Shown here: positions 1 to 9,724 of the stretch, in pieces
Numbering within the stretch: the stretch's first letter is position 1
How the letters are laid out: each line of letters begins with the position of its first letter
Origin: Egibacteraceae bacterium
GTDB taxonomy: Bacteria; Actinomycetota; Nitriliruptoria; Euzebyales; Egibacteraceae
NCBI GenBank assembly: GCA_030446775.1
Contig: JAUJMQ010000024.1
Location: 1-32,819 of the forward strand
Length of the DNA: 32,819 bases
Reading direction: 5' to 3'
Position numbers and translations under genes: made by a program
Notes under the pieces: model-generated
The model's database searches: none
Told to the model about the DNA's origin: nothing
Seen by the model: only the letters and a program-made list of their open reading frames with translations

Positions 1-39
1 CGACCGGCGGTCGGCGGAGCGAGTGCGGGCAGGGTCGCG

Positions 40-1206
40 TCAGCCGCGGAGGCGGTCCACGATCGGGGTGCCGGAGGACAGGACCAGGCGCACGTCGCGG
101 AGCGCGTCCACGTCGCCCCCGACCAGGCTCGCGGGGACGGCGATGAGGTCGGCCGCCTGACCGGGAGCGATGCGGCCGACGTCGGGCAGGCCGAGGTGGT
201 CGGCGGCGGCGGCGGTGGCGGCGTCCAGCACGTCGGTCAGGGTCATGCCGGCGCCGACCAGGGCGCGGACCTCGGCGGTCTCGATGCCGGGGACGATGCC
301 GCCGTTGCCGAGGTCGGTGCCGTACACGACCCGGCCGCCGGCCTCACGGAAGGCCTGCACCGCATGCTGCGCGTCGCGGTCGGGCCCGCGGATCGCCAGT
401 GTCGCGACGAGCACCACGCCCGCCTCGGCGGCGCTGACCATCTCGGCCGGGCTCACGTCGTACAGCGGGAGGTGGGCGAGCTCGTCCACGCCGGCGTCCA
501 GGGCCAGGGCCAGCTCGCGGGCTCCACCGACGTGGGCAGTGACGCACCGGTGACCAGCATGGGCGGCGTCAACGATGCGGCGCAGGACGTCCGCGCCGAA
601 GACCGGGCCCGCGGCAGGCTCGAGCGCCACCTTCACGACGGCCGCCCCGGCGTCGACCTGCTCGGCGACCGCGGCGGCGGCGTCGTCGGCGTCGCGCACC
701 TGTCGTGCGGTGCCGTCGGTGCCCCACGACCGTGACGGGTAGCCACCGACCGGGGTGAGGATCCGTCCCGCGGCCAAGACCCGCAGCGGGGAGCGGCCCG
801 CCAGCTCCAGGCCGGCGGACGGGGGCCCACCGAGGTCACGGACGGTCGTGACGCCGCCGCCGAGGATCGCGGCGGCGGTCGAGAACTGCACGTGGACGTG
901 GCAGTCGACGAAGCCGGGCAGCACCACCAGCCCGCCGCAGTCCAGCTGCCGGGCGCCGCCGGGGCTCCCGGCGTCGCGCCCGGCGGCGACGACGCGACCG
1001 GCGTCGACGACGACGGTGGCGGGGTCGAAGCGCCCGTCGGCGTAGACCAGGGCGCCCGTCAGCGCCAGCGGGTCCGGTGAGGCCGTCACCTGGAGATCGG
1101 TGGTCACCGGGGCCCTCAACAGACCGCAGCCGGCGGCGAGCAGCAGCCCGCCAGCGCTACGCAGCCAGGTCCTTCGCGACGTCCGCGGCGGCGGCGACGG
1201 TGGCAT
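40..1206 (-). CDS. Amidohydrolase-family exported lipoprotein
   Basis: A 388-residue metal-dependent amidohydrolase of the imidazolonepropionase/prolidase-like branch; its substrate cannot be told from sequence. Metal-ligand motifs appear in the expected order: GFVDCHVHV (HxH, about residue 100), a VKVAL lysine, TAHVGG and ELAHLP histidines, and the YGTDLG aspartate. The usual C-terminal [14 protein letters not shown] strand follows. The N-terminus has [11 protein letters not shown] then a hydrophobic stretch ending AAGC, which suggests Tat export and lipid attachment at Cys27, although the lipobox is imperfect (Ala at -3). The ATG start lies 50 bases inside the end of hemL, so the two are probably co-transcribed. 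It is the last gene of the aldo/keto reductase-hemL group at this end of the window. Confidence 0.85.
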   Translation of the reverse strand: MPPSPPPRTSRRTWLRSAGGLLLAAGCGLLRAPVTTDLQVTASPDPLALTGALVYADGRFDPATVVVDAGRVVAAGRDAGSPGGARQLDCGGLVVLPGFVDCHVHVQFSTAAAILGGGVTTVRDLGGPPSAGLELAGRSPLRVLAAGRILTPVGGYPSRSWGTDGTARQVRDADDAAAAVAEQVDAGAAVVKVALEPAAGPVFGADVLRRIVDAAHAGHRCVTAHVGGARELALALDAGVDELAHLPLYDVSPAEMVSAAEAGVVLVATLAIRGPDRDAQHAVQAFREAGGRVVYGTDLGNGGIVPGIETAEVRALVGAGMTLTDVLDAATAAAADHLGLPDVGRIAPGQAADLIAVPASLVGGDVDALRDVRLVLSSGTPIVDRLRG

Positions 1207-2458
1207 CGAGGTCCGAGTCGGTGTGGGCGAGGCTTACAAACACCGCTTCGTAGCCGGACGGCGGCAGGTAGTGCCCGCGGGCGAGCATGCCGTTGAACCA
1301 GCGGGCGTAGCGGCCGTGGTCGGTGGCCCTGGCACCGGCGTAGTCGCGCACGGGCGCGTCGGCGAAGAACACGCTGAACATGCTCGCCACCCGGGGCAGC
1401 CGGGCCGCCACACCGGCGTCGGCGAAGGCCTTCTCGAGTCCCGCGAGGAGCCGGTCGGCCCGCCGGCCCAGCCCGGCGTACGCGGAATCGTCGAGCAGCC
1501 GCAGCTGCGCCAGCCCCGCCGCGACGGCCACAGGGTTCCCCGACAGGGTGCCCGCCTGGTAGACGGGCCCGTCGGGGGCGAGGTGGCGCATCACGGCCGC
1601 CGAGCCGCCGAAGGCGGCGAGCGGGAAGCCGCCGCCGACGACCTTGCCGAGCGCGACGAGGTCCGGGACGACGCCGTAGTGGGCGCCGGCACCGCCGCGC
1701 GCGACGCGGAAGCCGGTCATGACCTCGTCGAACAGCAGCAGCGCGCCGCGGCGAGCGGTGATCTCGCGCAGGAACTCCAAAAAGCCTGGGTCGGGTGGGA
1801 CCAGCCCCATGTTCGCCGCGACCGGCTCGCATGCGACGAGGGCGACGTCGTCGCCGGCTGCGGCGAACGCGGCCTCCACGCCGGCGCGGTCGTTCCAGCC
1901 CACGACGATCGTGTCGGCGGCGGCGCCGCGGGTCACCCCCGGGCTGTCGGGCAGCCCCAGCGTCGCGACCCCGCTGCCCGCCGAGGCCAGCAGCGCGTCG
2001 GAGTGGCCGTGGTAGTGCCCCGCGAACTTGACGACCTTGTCGCGGCCGGTCGCACCACGGGCGAGGCGGATCGCGCTCATGGCGGCCTCGGTGCCAGAGG
2101 ACACGCAGCGGACCATCTCGACGGCGGGGACGGCCGCGGCGACGGTCTCGGCGAACTCGACCTCCGCCAGCGTCGGCGCGCCGTAGGACGACCCGCGCTC
2201 CAGCGCCGCGCGGGCGGCCGCCACGACCTCGGGGTGCGCGTGACCGAGGATCAGCGGACCCCAGCTGCACACGTAGTCGACGTAGCGGTTGCCGTCCGCG
2301 TCGACGAGGTGCGCCCCCTCCCCCGCCGCCATGAACCGGGGGGTGCCTCCCACGGAGCCAAACGCCCGCACCGGGGAGTTGACCCCCCCGGGGATCACGG
2401 CCCGCGCCCGTTCGAACAGCTCGGCGGAGGCGCGCGACGACCGGACCGGTGCGGTCAT
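1157..2458 (-). CDS. hemL: Glutamate-1-semialdehyde 2,1-aminomutase
   Basis: A 433-residue PLP enzyme that converts glutamate-1-semialdehyde to 5-aminolevulinate, the second step of the C5 tetrapyrrole route begun by HemA. Length and motifs fit the family: the opening [13 protein letters not shown], the [15 protein letters not shown] phosphate-binding region, [12 protein letters not shown] with the PLP-contacting Asp, and [16 protein letters not shown] with the Schiff-base lysine near residue 270. [12 protein letters not shown] follows. Its ATG overlaps the TGA of the upstream aldo/keto reductase by one base (TGATG), so translation is coupled. HemA is encoded about 6 kb away in the same orientation, so the C5 route is complete within this window. 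Confidence 0.97.
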   Translation of the reverse strand: MTAPVRSSRASAELFERARAVIPGGVNSPVRAFGSVGGTPRFMAAGEGAHLVDADGNRYVDYVCSWGPLILGHAHPEVVAAARAALERGSSYGAPTLAEVEFAETVAAAVPAVEMVRCVSSGTEAAMSAIRLARGATGRDKVVKFAGHYHGHSDALLASAGSGVATLGLPDSPGVTRGAAADTIVVGWNDRAGVEAAFAAAGDDVALVACEPVAANMGLVPPDPGFLEFLREITARRGALLLFDEVMTGFRVARGGAGAHYGVVPDLVALGKVVGGGFPLAAFGGSAAVMRHLAPDGPVYQAGTLSGNPVAVAAGLAQLRLLDDSAYAGLGRRADRLLAGLEKAFADAGVAARLPRVASMFSVFFADAPVRDYAGARATDHGRYARWFNGMLARGHYLPPSGYEAVFVSLAHTDSDLDATVAAAADVAKDLAA

Positions 2459-3459
2459 CAGGCGTTGACCTTGGTGGTCCGATCCCCCTCGGGGACGACG
2501 CCGAAGTTGCGCTCGTAGAGCTCGGCGACCCGGGCGAGCTGCTCGACGGAAAGATCCGGCAGGTCGGGAGCGGCGGCGAACTCACGCAGCTGCTCGGCGC
2601 CGTAGATGTTCGGCAGCGTCGTCGCCACGCCCGGGTCGGCGAGGACCCACTTCAGCGCCGCCTGCCCGAGGGTCATGGCCGGCGTGGACAAGAAGTCGAG
2701 GGTCGCGACCTTCTGGACCCCCTCGACGAGCCAGCTGCGGGGGCGGTGGCGGCGGTGGTCGTCGGCCGGGAACACCGTGTCCGCGGTGAGGTCGCCTTCC
2801 AGCATCCCGGAGGAGTGCGGGACGCGCACGATCATGGCGGTGCCCGTCTCCCGCGCGCCGGCCAGCAGGTCGCGGCCCGGATCCTGCTCGAGCAGGTTGT
2901 AGATCATCTGGACGGCGGCCAGGTCGCGGACGCGCATGCCGTGGATGCCCTCGTCGCGCCATCCGATCTTGGGGCCGAGGGCGATGCCGTAGGCGCGGAT
3001 CTTGCCGGCGGTGCGGGCGTCGTCGAGGAACGCGAAGAGGTCGTCGTCGTCCAGGTGACCCATCCGCGGGTTGTGCAGCTGGTACAGGTCGATGACGTCG
3101 GTGCCCAGCCGCCGCAGGCTCGCGTCGAGGTCGGCGCGGACCGAGTCGACGTCGGTCTTGTGCGGCCGCTCCTGCTGGCCGCGGCGGCTGCCGGTCGCGT
3201 CGAGGTCGTAGCCGAACTTCGTCGCGATGACGACGCGGTCGCGGACGTCGCGCAGCGCCTCGCCGAGAACCTGTTCGGCGTAGCCCTCCGCGTAGGCGTT
3301 GGAGGTGTCGAAGAACGTCACGCCGGCGTCGAAGGCGGCGCGGTGCAGGGCGGCCGCCTGGGCGCGGCTGTAGGTCCCCCACCATCCGGTCGTGACCGTC
3401 CAGTTGCCGAAGCCGACCGCGCTGACCTCGAGGCCGGAGGTGAGCTGGCGGTAGCGCAT
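2458..3459 (-). CDS. Aldo/keto reductase
   Basis: A 333-residue NADPH-dependent aldo/keto reductase. The catalytic tetrad is visible: FFDTSNAY supplies Asp and Tyr, VIATKFGYD the Lys, and LYQLHNP the His. A late [12 protein letters not shown] segment resembles the nucleotide-binding loop. I start at the ATG reading MRYRQLTSG because an AGGAG Shine-Dalgarno sits 11 bases upstream and the protein begins exactly where family members do; the open frame runs further upstream without homology. Its stop overlaps the hemL start by one base. Genes of this kind often neighbour hemL in actinobacteria, but a role in heme synthesis is unproven; general carbonyl reduction is the safe statement. Confidence 0.9.
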   Translation of the reverse strand: MRYRQLTSGLEVSAVGFGNWTVTTGWWGTYSRAQAAALHRAAFDAGVTFFDTSNAYAEGYAEQVLGEALRDVRDRVVIATKFGYDLDATGSRRGQQERPHKTDVDSVRADLDASLRRLGTDVIDLYQLHNPRMGHLDDDDLFAFLDDARTAGKIRAYGIALGPKIGWRDEGIHGMRVRDLAAVQMIYNLLEQDPGRDLLAGARETGTAMIVRVPHSSGMLEGDLTADTVFPADDHRRHRPRSWLVEGVQKVATLDFLSTPAMTLGQAALKWVLADPGVATTLPNIYGAEQLREFAAAPDLPDLSVEQLARVAELYERNFGVVPEGDRTTKVNA

Positions 3460-3493
3460 GGCGCGGAGAGCTCCTGTGCGGGGACGGGAGGCG

Positions 3494-3499
3494 ATGCTA
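3494..3499 (-). promoter_or_regulatory. Probable -10 box of aldo/keto reductase-hemL transcript
   Basis: TAGCAT fits the actinobacterial TANNNT -10 consensus. It lies about 35 bases before the ATG, leaving a short leader that contains the AGGAG site. No convincing -35 box is visible. Confidence 0.45.
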
Positions 3500-3648
3500 C
3501 CGCCGTGCCCCGGGCCGCCTGTCGCCGGCGCCGGCGGTCCCTCCTGAGCCGCCCGGCCGCCGGCGCCCCCCCGGAGCCGCCCGGCGACCGAGGCCCCCCC
3601 AGCCCGCGGGACGGGTCGGTCGGACGACGGGCGGGGGCTGCCGGACCG

Positions 3649-3654
3649 TACGCT
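3649..3654 (+). promoter_or_regulatory. -10 box of a leaderless promoter (TACGCT)
   Basis: TACGCT ends only six bases before the ATG at 3661, so transcription should start at or near the first codon. There is no Shine-Dalgarno. The same hexamer and spacing recur before the starts at 12079 (minus) and 13849 (plus). Confidence 0.55.
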
Positions 3655-3660
3655 TGCGCG

Positions 3661-4080
3661 ATGACCTACCCGGACCCCGACCGCGCCTTGCCGCCGGGTC
3701 AGGTCCTCGGCCTGGCCGCGCTCACCTTCGGCTTGCTGCTGCTGGCGGCGCCGGAACGCTTCGAGATCGCGGTGCTGTGGGTGGTCAAGCGTGGGCACGG
3801 GCTGTCGGTCCTGGACCTGCTCGCCGCCGTGCCCATCCTCGCCGGCGGTTGGGTCGTCGCGGCCGCGCTGTGGGCCAGCCGCGCACGGCTGCACACGCGC
3901 GGTGTCGGGGCGGGCGCGCTGGCGGTGCTGGGCGCCGCCGGTGTCGTCTACGGCCTGAAGGACACCGCCGACTGGGCGCTGGTGCCGTCCGTGGTCGTGC
4001 TGTCCGGCGCGCTGCTGCGCGGCCTGTACCTCGCCCGCCGCGACGCGGTGCCCTACAGGTCCGGTGACCCCTCCCGGTAG
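3661..4080 (+). CDS. Small four-helix membrane protein, unknown function
   Basis: A 139-residue protein with about four hydrophobic segments: residues ~17-45, ~52-75, ~80-100 and ~105-125. The rest is short, charged loops. I do not recognise the family; the topology resembles small DUF2127/DoxX-like inner-membrane proteins, but no diagnostic motif is seen. The start is chosen because TACGCT lies six bases upstream (leaderless) and the N-terminus MTYPDPDRALPPG leads straight into the first helix. It is convergent with the SnoaL-like gene and overlaps its 3' end by 28 bases. It stands alone on the plus strand inside a minus-strand heme gene region. Confidence 0.75.
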   Translation: MTYPDPDRALPPGQVLGLAALTFGLLLLAAPERFEIAVLWVVKRGHGLSVLDLLAAVPILAGGWVVAAALWASRARLHTRGVGAGALAVLGAAGVVYGLKDTADWALVPSVVVLSGALLRGLYLARRDAVPYRSGDPSR

Positions 4081-4490
4081 ACCTTGACGCGCACGAGCGC
4101 CCCGTCCCGCACGGTGTAGAAGCCGGCCAGCGCGAAGTCGTGGCTGACGCCCGCGAACGTCACCCGCTCGGCCAGCTCGCACGCGGTCGTGTCGCCTGCC
4201 GCGACCCAGCGCAGCAGGGTCAGCTCGGCGCGCATGTCGCGGAACGCGTCGGCGAACAGCGCGTTGATCCCGCGCCTGCCGACGACGAGGTGGTCTCCGG
4301 TCGCGAAGACCGCGTCGTCGGCGAAGGTGGACAGCAGGCCGTCGAGGTCGCGCGCGTTGAACGCGTCGAGGTGGCGACGGACCACAGGCGACAGGTCGGA
4401 GCCGTCGTTGCTCCGCCCGCCCTTGACCGGCCGTGCCCAGCCCTGCGCGCGCGAGCCGGTGCCGGCCGGGCCGTGGTCCGGTGCGCTCAC
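4053..4490 (-). CDS. SnoaL-like / NTF2-fold protein
   Basis: A 145-residue protein whose last ~115 residues form an NTF2-like cone: a helix with RRHLDAFNARDLDGLLSTF, then DDAVFATGDH, GRRGINALFADAFRDM and a C-terminal strand set ending VRVKVYREG. This is the usual layout of SnoaL-like nuclear-shuttle-fold proteins, which may be isomerases, hydrolases or ligand carriers; nothing here fixes the activity. The first ~30 residues are low-complexity. The GTG start overlaps the hemB stop (GTGA), so it is co-translated with hemB. Its 3' end overlaps the convergent membrane-protein gene. Confidence 0.8.
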   Translation of the reverse strand: MSAPDHGPAGTGSRAQGWARPVKGGRSNDGSDLSPVVRRHLDAFNARDLDGLLSTFADDAVFATGDHLVVGRRGINALFADAFRDMRAELTLLRWVAAGDTTACELAERVTFAGVSHDFALAGFYTVRDGALVRVKVYREGSPDL

Positions 4491-5491
4491 CGGTCCGACA
4501 GCCGGCGCGCCATCTCCCCCGCGGCGTAGGTGATGACGAGGTCTGCACCGGCGCGGCGGATGCCGAGCAGCGTCTCGGCGAGGATCCGGTCCCCGTCGAC
4601 CCAGCCACGCTCGGCGGCGGCGGCGACCATCGCGTACTCGCCCGACACGTGGTACGCCGCGAGCGGCAGGCCGGTCGCCTGCTTGACCCTCCAGACCACG
4701 TCGAGGTAGGGGACGGCGGGTTTGACGAGCAGCACGTCAGCGCCTTCCGCGGCGTCGGCCAGCGCCTCGCGAACGCCCTCCTCGGCATTGCCGGGGTCCA
4801 TCTGGTAGCCGCTGCGGTCGCCGAACCGCGGCGCACACTCGGCGGCGTCGCGGAACGGGCCGTAGAAGGCCGACGCGTACTTCGTGCAGTACGCCATGAT
4901 CCCGACGCGCTCGGCGTGGCCGGCCGCGTCGAGCGCTTCCCGGATCGCCGTGACCTGGCCGTCCATCATCCCCGACGGCGCGACGAGGTCGGCGCCGGCG
5001 TCGGCCTGCGCGACGGCGGCGCGGGCGTAGCCGGCCACGGCGGCGTCGTTGTCCACGGTGCCGTCGGCCCTGACGGGGCCGCAGTGGCCGTGGTGGGTGA
5101 ACTCGTCCAGGCACGTGTCGGTCACGACGACGAGGTCGTCGCCGGCCGCGTCCTTCAGGGCCCGCACCGCACGCTGAACGATCCCGTCGGCCGCCTCGGC
5201 CTGGGAGCCGACCGCATCCTTGAGCGCGGGGATGCCGAACAGCAGGACGCTGCGGATCCCGGCCGCCTGCAGGTCCTTGACCTCGGCGAGGAGGCTGTCG
5301 ACGGTGTGCTGGTGCACCCCCGGCAGCGACGCCACCGGCTGCGGCGCGTCGATGCCCTCCTTGACGAACAGCGGCGCGACCAGCGACGACGGCGTCAGCG
5401 TCGTCTCGCGCACGAGCTCACGCAGCGCCGGGGTGCGCCGCAGCCGCCGGGGGCGCGCGGCGGGGAACGGGGCGGGGGTCAGGGGGCTCAT
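4487..5491 (-). CDS. hemB: Delta-aminolevulinic acid dehydratase (porphobilinogen synthase)
   Basis: A 334-residue enzyme that condenses two 5-aminolevulinates to porphobilinogen in the cytoplasm. Both Schiff-base lysines are visible: the YCTKYASAFYGPFRDA segment and VLLVKPAVPYLDVV. APSGMMDGQV and YQMDPGNAEEG are also family signatures. The metal loop reads TDTCLDEFTHHGHCG: first and last cysteines are kept while the middle position is Asp, so it mixes the zinc (all Cys) and magnesium (Asp) types. The start ATG is preceded by a TACCCT box nine bases upstream. It follows cobA-hemD after a 257-base gap holding two palindromic repeats, and overlaps the SnoaL-like gene downstream. Confidence 0.96.
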   Translation of the reverse strand: MSPLTPAPFPAARPRRLRRTPALRELVRETTLTPSSLVAPLFVKEGIDAPQPVASLPGVHQHTVDSLLAEVKDLQAAGIRSVLLFGIPALKDAVGSQAEAADGIVQRAVRALKDAAGDDLVVVTDTCLDEFTHHGHCGPVRADGTVDNDAAVAGYARAAVAQADAGADLVAPSGMMDGQVTAIREALDAAGHAERVGIMAYCTKYASAFYGPFRDAAECAPRFGDRSGYQMDPGNAEEGVREALADAAEGADVLLVKPAVPYLDVVWRVKQATGLPLAAYHVSGEYAMVAAAAERGWVDGDRILAETLLGIRRAGADLVITYAAGEMARRLSDR

Positions 5492-5500
5492 GGCGGTCCC

Positions 5501-5506
5501 AGGGTA
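5501..5506 (-). promoter_or_regulatory. Possible hemB -10 box
   Basis: TACCCT (TANNNT type) sits nine bases before the hemB ATG, predicting a nearly leaderless hemB mRNA. It would give hemB its own promoter downstream of the palindromic repeats. Confidence 0.35.
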
Positions 5507-5576
5507 CGGCGCCTGGCCGAGCGGCGCGCCGGGGCCGCGACCGCCGGATTCTGACCGCGCGGCTTCCAGCTCACAG

Positions 5577-5623
5577 GAGCGGGTGCATCCGCGGGCGCAT
5601 ACGCCCGCAACTGCACCCGGACG
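5577..5623. repeat. 47-bp palindromic repeat, copy 1
   Basis: Identical to the copy at 5673-5719. It folds into a double stem: outer arm GGGTGCA with TGCACCC, a 3/3 internal loop (TCC/AAC), inner arm GCGGGCG with CGCCCGC, and a CATA loop. It lies in the hemD-hemB gap and could act as a terminator, an RNA-processing site, or a REP-type element; no U-tract follows on either strand. Confidence 0.85.
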
Positions 5624-5672
5624 CCGGCGCAGGCCGGGCGCGGCCGCGGCCGGGGGGGAGGGGCGGCCAGAC

Positions 5673-5719
5673 GAGCGGGTGCATCCGCGGGCGCATACGC
5701 CCGCAACTGCACCCGGACG
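5673..5719. repeat. 47-bp palindromic repeat, copy 2
   Basis: A perfect second copy, same orientation, 96 bp from copy 1 and about 30 bases past the cobA-hemD stop. The spacer between the copies is ordinary GC-rich sequence. Being closest to the hemD stop, it is the better candidate for a transcript 3' end. Confidence 0.85.
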
Positions 5720-5748
5720 GGTCAGGGGGACGATCGGTTCGCTGCCGC

Positions 5749-7465
5749 TCAGGGCGCTGGAGCCGGGGCCGCCCGGTGTGCGGCGATCACGGCGTCGACC
5801 AGGCCGTCGATGTCGCCGGCCGCGGCCTCGGCGTCGACGCGGACCCCCAGCTCGGCGCAGGTCTGTGACGTCACGGGGCCGATCGAGGCCACCCGCACCG
5901 ACGGGTCCGGCGGGCCTCCCAGCAGGGCGACGAGGTTGCGGACCGTCGACGACGACGCGAACGCCACGACGTCGATGTCTCCGCCTTCCAGGCGCCGGCG
6001 CACGTCGGGGTCGAGGCGGTCGACGGGCACGGTGCGGTAGGCCTCTACCTCGTCGACGGTCCAGCCGCCCGTGCGCAGGGCGGCGGTAAGGGCGGGTGTC
6101 GCGATGTCGGCGCGGGGCAGCAGCGCCCGGGCGGGGCCGCCGGCACGTTCCAGCAGCGCCGCCGTCAAGCCCGCGGTGGTGTGCGGCTCGGCGACCAGGT
6201 CCGCGCGCAGCCCCCTGCCGGCGAGCGCCGCGGCCGTCGCCGGCCCGACGACGGCCAGCCGTGTGCGAGCGAGCAGCCGGGCGTCGCCTCCGAGCGCGTC
6301 GACCTGGGCGAACAGCCCCTCCACACCATTGGCGGAGGTGAAGGCGACCCAGTCGTAGGCGCCGTCGGCGACAGCGGTGACGGCATCCCGCAGACGCTCG
6401 GCCTCACCCGTGGGTGCGATCGCGATCGTGGGAGCCTCCACCGCTTCGGCACCGAGGCTCGCCAGCCGCACCGACAGCTCACCCGCCTGGTGACGGGTGC
6501 GCGGCACGAGAACCGACACGCCGTGCAGTGGCCGCCGGGCGGCGACGGCCGGACGGCCCGGGTGCTCGAACCAGGCGATCTCGTCGCGCAGGGCGACGAC
6601 GTCGCCGACGACGATCATCGCGGGGTTGGTGACGCCGTCGGCGGCCTGCCGCGCGGCGATGTCGGCGAGCGTCCCGACGACGGTGCGCTGGCGTGGTGTG
6701 GTCCCCCATTCCACCAGCGCGACCGGCTCGGCGGCCGGGCGCCCGGCGTCGACGAGGGCGGCGGCGATCTCGCGGAGACGGCCGATCCCCATGTAGAGCA
6801 GCAGCGTGCCGGGGAAGCGGCCGAGGGCGCCGTAGTCGACCTGCGTGGCGCCCTTCGTGGGGTCCTCGTGGCCCGTCACGACGGCGAAGGCTGGCGCGAC
6901 CCCGCGATGGGTCACCGGGATGCCGGCGTAGGCGGGCGCCGCGATCCCCGCGGTCACGCCCGGCACGACCGCGAACGGGACGCCGGCCGACGCACAGGCC
7001 TGGGCCTCCTCCGACCCCCGCCCCAGCACGAACGGGTCGCCGCCCTTCAGGCGCACGACCGCATGCCCCTGGCGCGCCGCGGTGACGAGGAGCGAGTTGA
7101 TCTCCTCCTGGCTCAGCGCGTGCCGGTCGGGCAGCTTGCCGACGTAGACCCGTTCGCATGCGGGCGGGCACACGGTGAGCAGCGTCGGTGGCGACAGGCG
7201 GTCGTAGGCGACCAGCGTCGCGGTTGCGAGCAGCCGGGCGGCGCGCAGGCCGACGAGTCCCGGATCGCCCGGCCCCCGCCGACGAGCGCGACGGTCCCGG
7301 GCCGGGCCGCCGGGCCGCCGAACAGCTCGACGGGGTCTTGCCCGGACCGTCGCGCCGGTGGCGCGTCGCCCGACCAGCCCCCGACGGCGCGTCGCCCGAC
7401 CCGCCCACCGGGGGCGCGGTGATCTTGCCGGCAGGCCCGCGCCCCGACCGGTCCTGCGAGGTCAC
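5749..7465 (-). CDS. hemD: Uroporphyrinogen-III C-methyltransferase / uroporphyrinogen-III synthase fusion, frame broken twice
   Basis: A two-domain enzyme. The N-terminal half is a SUMT/CobA methyltransferase: the ALVGGG-PGDPGL start, YDRL, VRLKGGDPFVLGRG, VPGVTAGIAAPAYAGIPVTHRG and TLLLYMGIGRL. The C-terminal ~260 residues are HemD, with the VLVPRTR start, FTSANGV and a VVAFASSSTV block. It closes hydroxymethylbilane to uroporphyrinogen III and methylates some of it toward siroheme. As sequenced the reading frame is broken near 7380 (G run) and near 7270 (inside GPGDPG). Restoring one base at each gives a 572-residue protein starting at a GTG that overlaps the hemC stop (GTGA). Sequencing error is the likeliest cause. 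This domain order is common in actinobacteria. Confidence 0.9.
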
Positions 7466-8392
7466 GCGCCGTGCTCGAGCGCGGCGCGGAGCTCGGTCGC
7501 CGAGCTGCTCGCCGAGCTCGACCGGACGGTCGTAGCGACCACGCCACGACCGCCGCACAAGCCGCCGGCGACCCGGGTCGCCGCCGAGGCCGAGCAGCTC
7601 CAGCCCGCCGTCGCCGGTCACGGTGCACAACGCCCCGACCGCCGCCAGGCAACCGCCGCCGAAGCGCGCGAGCATCGCCCGCTCCGCGGTCACGGTGCGA
7701 CGGGTGGGCAGGTCGTCGATGGCCTTGCAGGCGGCCCAGGCGCCGTCGTCGTCGTCGCGGCACTCCACCGCCAGGGCGCCCTGCGCGGCCGCCGGCAGGC
7801 ACTCGCCGGCCTCCAACGGGGCGGCCTTCAGGGGCAGGCCCAGCGCCCCGACGCCGCCGGCCTCCTGTGGGACGTACAACCGCCGCAGCCCCGCCAACGC
7901 GACGACGACCGCGTCGAGCTCGCCGCCGGCGACCTTGCGCAGCCGCGTGTCGAGGTTGCCGCGCACCGGCAGGACCTGCAGGCCGGGCTTCGCACGAAGC
8001 AGCTGCAGGCGCCGTCGCTCCGACGACGTGCCGACGGTCGCGAGCGCCGGCAGCGTCGACAGGGCGTACCCCTCGCGCGTGACGAGCACGTCACGCGGGT
8101 CCTCACGGCGTGGTACCGCGGCGATGCTCAAGCCCGGCGCGGGCTCGGTGGGCAGGTCCTTGTAGGAGTGCACCGCGAGGTCGCAGTCACCGTCGAGCAC
8201 CGCGCGGCGGATCGTGTCGACGAACATCCCCTTGACGTCGACCTGACCGACGGGGACGTCCGCCTGCAGGTCGCCGCTCGTGGCCATCGCCACGACGACG
8301 ACGTCCTCGCCGCCGCGGCGGCGCAGCAGCAGCCCGGTCTGGAAGGCCTGAGCCCGGGCCAGGGCCGAGCGCCTCGTCGCGATGCGCAGCAT
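7462..8392 (-). CDS. hemC: Porphobilinogen deaminase (hydroxymethylbilane synthase), frame broken near C-terminus
   Basis: It joins four porphobilinogens into hydroxymethylbilane, using a dipyrromethane cofactor. Family features are all present: LRIATRRSALARAQ at the start, VDVKGMFVD, the DLAVHSYKDLPT active-site segment, LPVRGNLDTRL, AAQGALAVECR, and the cofactor cysteine in FGGGCLAAVGA. About 35 residues before the expected end the frame shifts near 7500, apparently by one extra G. The corrected tail reads ATELRAALEHGA followed by TGA, whose bases overlap the GTG of the next gene. The total of 931 bases is one more than a multiple of three, consistent with one inserted base. It follows hemA by about 50 bases. 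Confidence 0.93.
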
Positions 8393-8418
8393 GCAGGGAG
8401 GTTCCTCCGGCGGCGCCC

Positions 8419-8445
8419 AGCGGCGTCGTGCGCCCGGACGCCGCT
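8419..8445 (-). other. Hairpin between hemA and hemC
   Basis: AGCGGCGTC and GACGCCGCT form a perfect 9-bp stem with a 9-base loop, starting inside the hemA stop codon. With no U-tract and hemC only ~25 bases further on, it may tune mRNA stability or hemC expression rather than terminate. Confidence 0.45.
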
Positions 8446-9724
8446 AGGTGCCGGCGTCGCCGGCGGGGCGGTCGGGGAGGTCGAACAGCTCGCGCAGGAC
8501 CGCCGCGTGCAGGTCCCCGCCGCGCGCGTCGGCCAGCGCCTTGAGGCGCACCGACGGGTCGTGGAGCAGGGTGTTGACGATCCCGCTCGTCAACGCGTCG
8601 ACGGCTGCCCGCTGGCGCTCGTCGAGGTCCGCCAGCCGTCCCGACAGCCGCGCGGCCTCGGCGGCGCGGATCGCCTCGGCCCGCACCCGCAACGCGGCGA
8701 TCGTCGGCTCGACGCGCACGGCCCGGTTCCGGCCGGCGAAACGGCAGGCCTCGGCCTCGACGAGCTCGCGGGCCCGGGCGACCTCGGCGCCGGTGGCACC
8801 GGTGTCGGTGAGGGCGCGCACCGCGTCGATGTCCAGCACGGTCACCCCGGGCACGAACGAGCAGCCGGGATCGACGTCGCGGGGGACGGCGAGATCCAGC
8901 AGCGCGAGCGGCCGGGCGGGTCGCGCGATCATCGCCTCGGCGACGACGTCTGCGTCGACCAGCGGTGCCGGCGAGCCGGTCGAGCACAGCACGAGGTCGG
9001 CGTCACGCAGCCCGGCGCCGACCTCGGCGAAGTCGATCACGTCGCCGTCGACGCGCAGCGCCAGCCGCTCGGACTTCTCGGCGGTGCGGTTGGCCACGAT
9101 GATGCGCGACGCCTCGCCGGCGACGCGGGCGGCGGCCATGCCGCCCATCTTCCCGGCGCCGACGACCAGGACGGTGCGGCCGCGCAGGGTGCCCAGCACG
9201 CGGGTGGCGGCATCCAGGCCGACGTCGACCATGGAGGCGGCGCCGTCGGAGATGCCGGTCTCGTTGCGGGCGCGCTTGCCGACCGACAGCGCCTGGCGGA
9301 ACAGCGACTGCAGGACGCGGCCGCAGGACTGCTCGGCCTGGGCGGACAGGAACGCCTGCTTGACCTGCAGGTGGATCTGCCGCTCCCCGACGACCATCGA
9401 GTCCAACCCGCTCGCGACGGCGAACAGGTGCGCCGCGGCGCTCTGGTCGTAGTAGTCGTAGGCGAGGTCGGCGAAGTCCTCGGGTGGCAGGCCACTCCAC
9501 TCGGCGAAGAAGTTCCGCAGGTCGGCCATGCCGCCGTGGTAGCGGGTGACGGAGGCGTAGACCTCGACGCGGTTGCACGTCGACAGCACGACCGCCTCGG
9601 CGACGTCGTCGCCCGAGGTCAGGGACGCTACCGGCGTCGGCAGGTGCTCGGACGGGACGGCGCCACGCGAGAGCAGTCCCACGGGGGCCGACGGGTAGCT
9701 CAGGCCGCGGAGGAGGGCCGACAC
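8444..9724 (-). CDS. hemA: Glutamyl-tRNA reductase
   Basis: A 426-residue enzyme that reduces glutamyl-tRNA to glutamate-1-semialdehyde, the committed and usually regulated step of C5 heme synthesis. The catalytic cysteine is in VLSTCNRVEVYA. VASGLDSMVVGERQI, SVGKRARNETGI and the NADPH-binding VLVVGAGKMGGMAA are all family marks, as is the late ALLDLAVPRDVDP. I start at the GTG reading VSALLRGLSY, where homologues begin, rather than at the ATG 81 bases upstream. That leaves a 25-base overlap with the preceding Met8-like gene. No strong Shine-Dalgarno is seen, which fits translational coupling. Confidence 0.95.
   Translation of the reverse strand: MSALLRGLSYPSAPVGLLSRGAVPSEHLPTPVASLTSGDDVAEAVVLSTCNRVEVYASVTRYHGGMADLRNFFAEWSGLPPEDFADLAYDYYDQSAAAHLFAVASGLDSMVVGERQIHLQVKQAFLSAQAEQSCGRVLQSLFRQALSVGKRARNETGISDGAASMVDVGLDAATRVLGTLRGRTVLVVGAGKMGGMAAARVAGEASRIIVANRTAEKSERLALRVDGDVIDFAEVGAGLRDADLVLCSTGSPAPLVDADVVAEAMIARPARPLALLDLAVPRDVDPGCSFVPGVTVLDIDAVRALTDTGATGAEVARARELVEAEACRFAGRNRAVRVEPTIAALRVRAEAIRAAEAARLSGRLADLDERQRAAVDALTSGIVNTLLHDPSVRLKALADARGGDLHAAVLRELFDLPDRPAGDAGT

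Noticed and set aside
1100-2518. Long plus-strand ORFs opposite hemL and other genes
   Set aside because: They are antisense shadows produced by high-GC codon bias, with Arg/Gly/Ala-rich translations and no family motifs.
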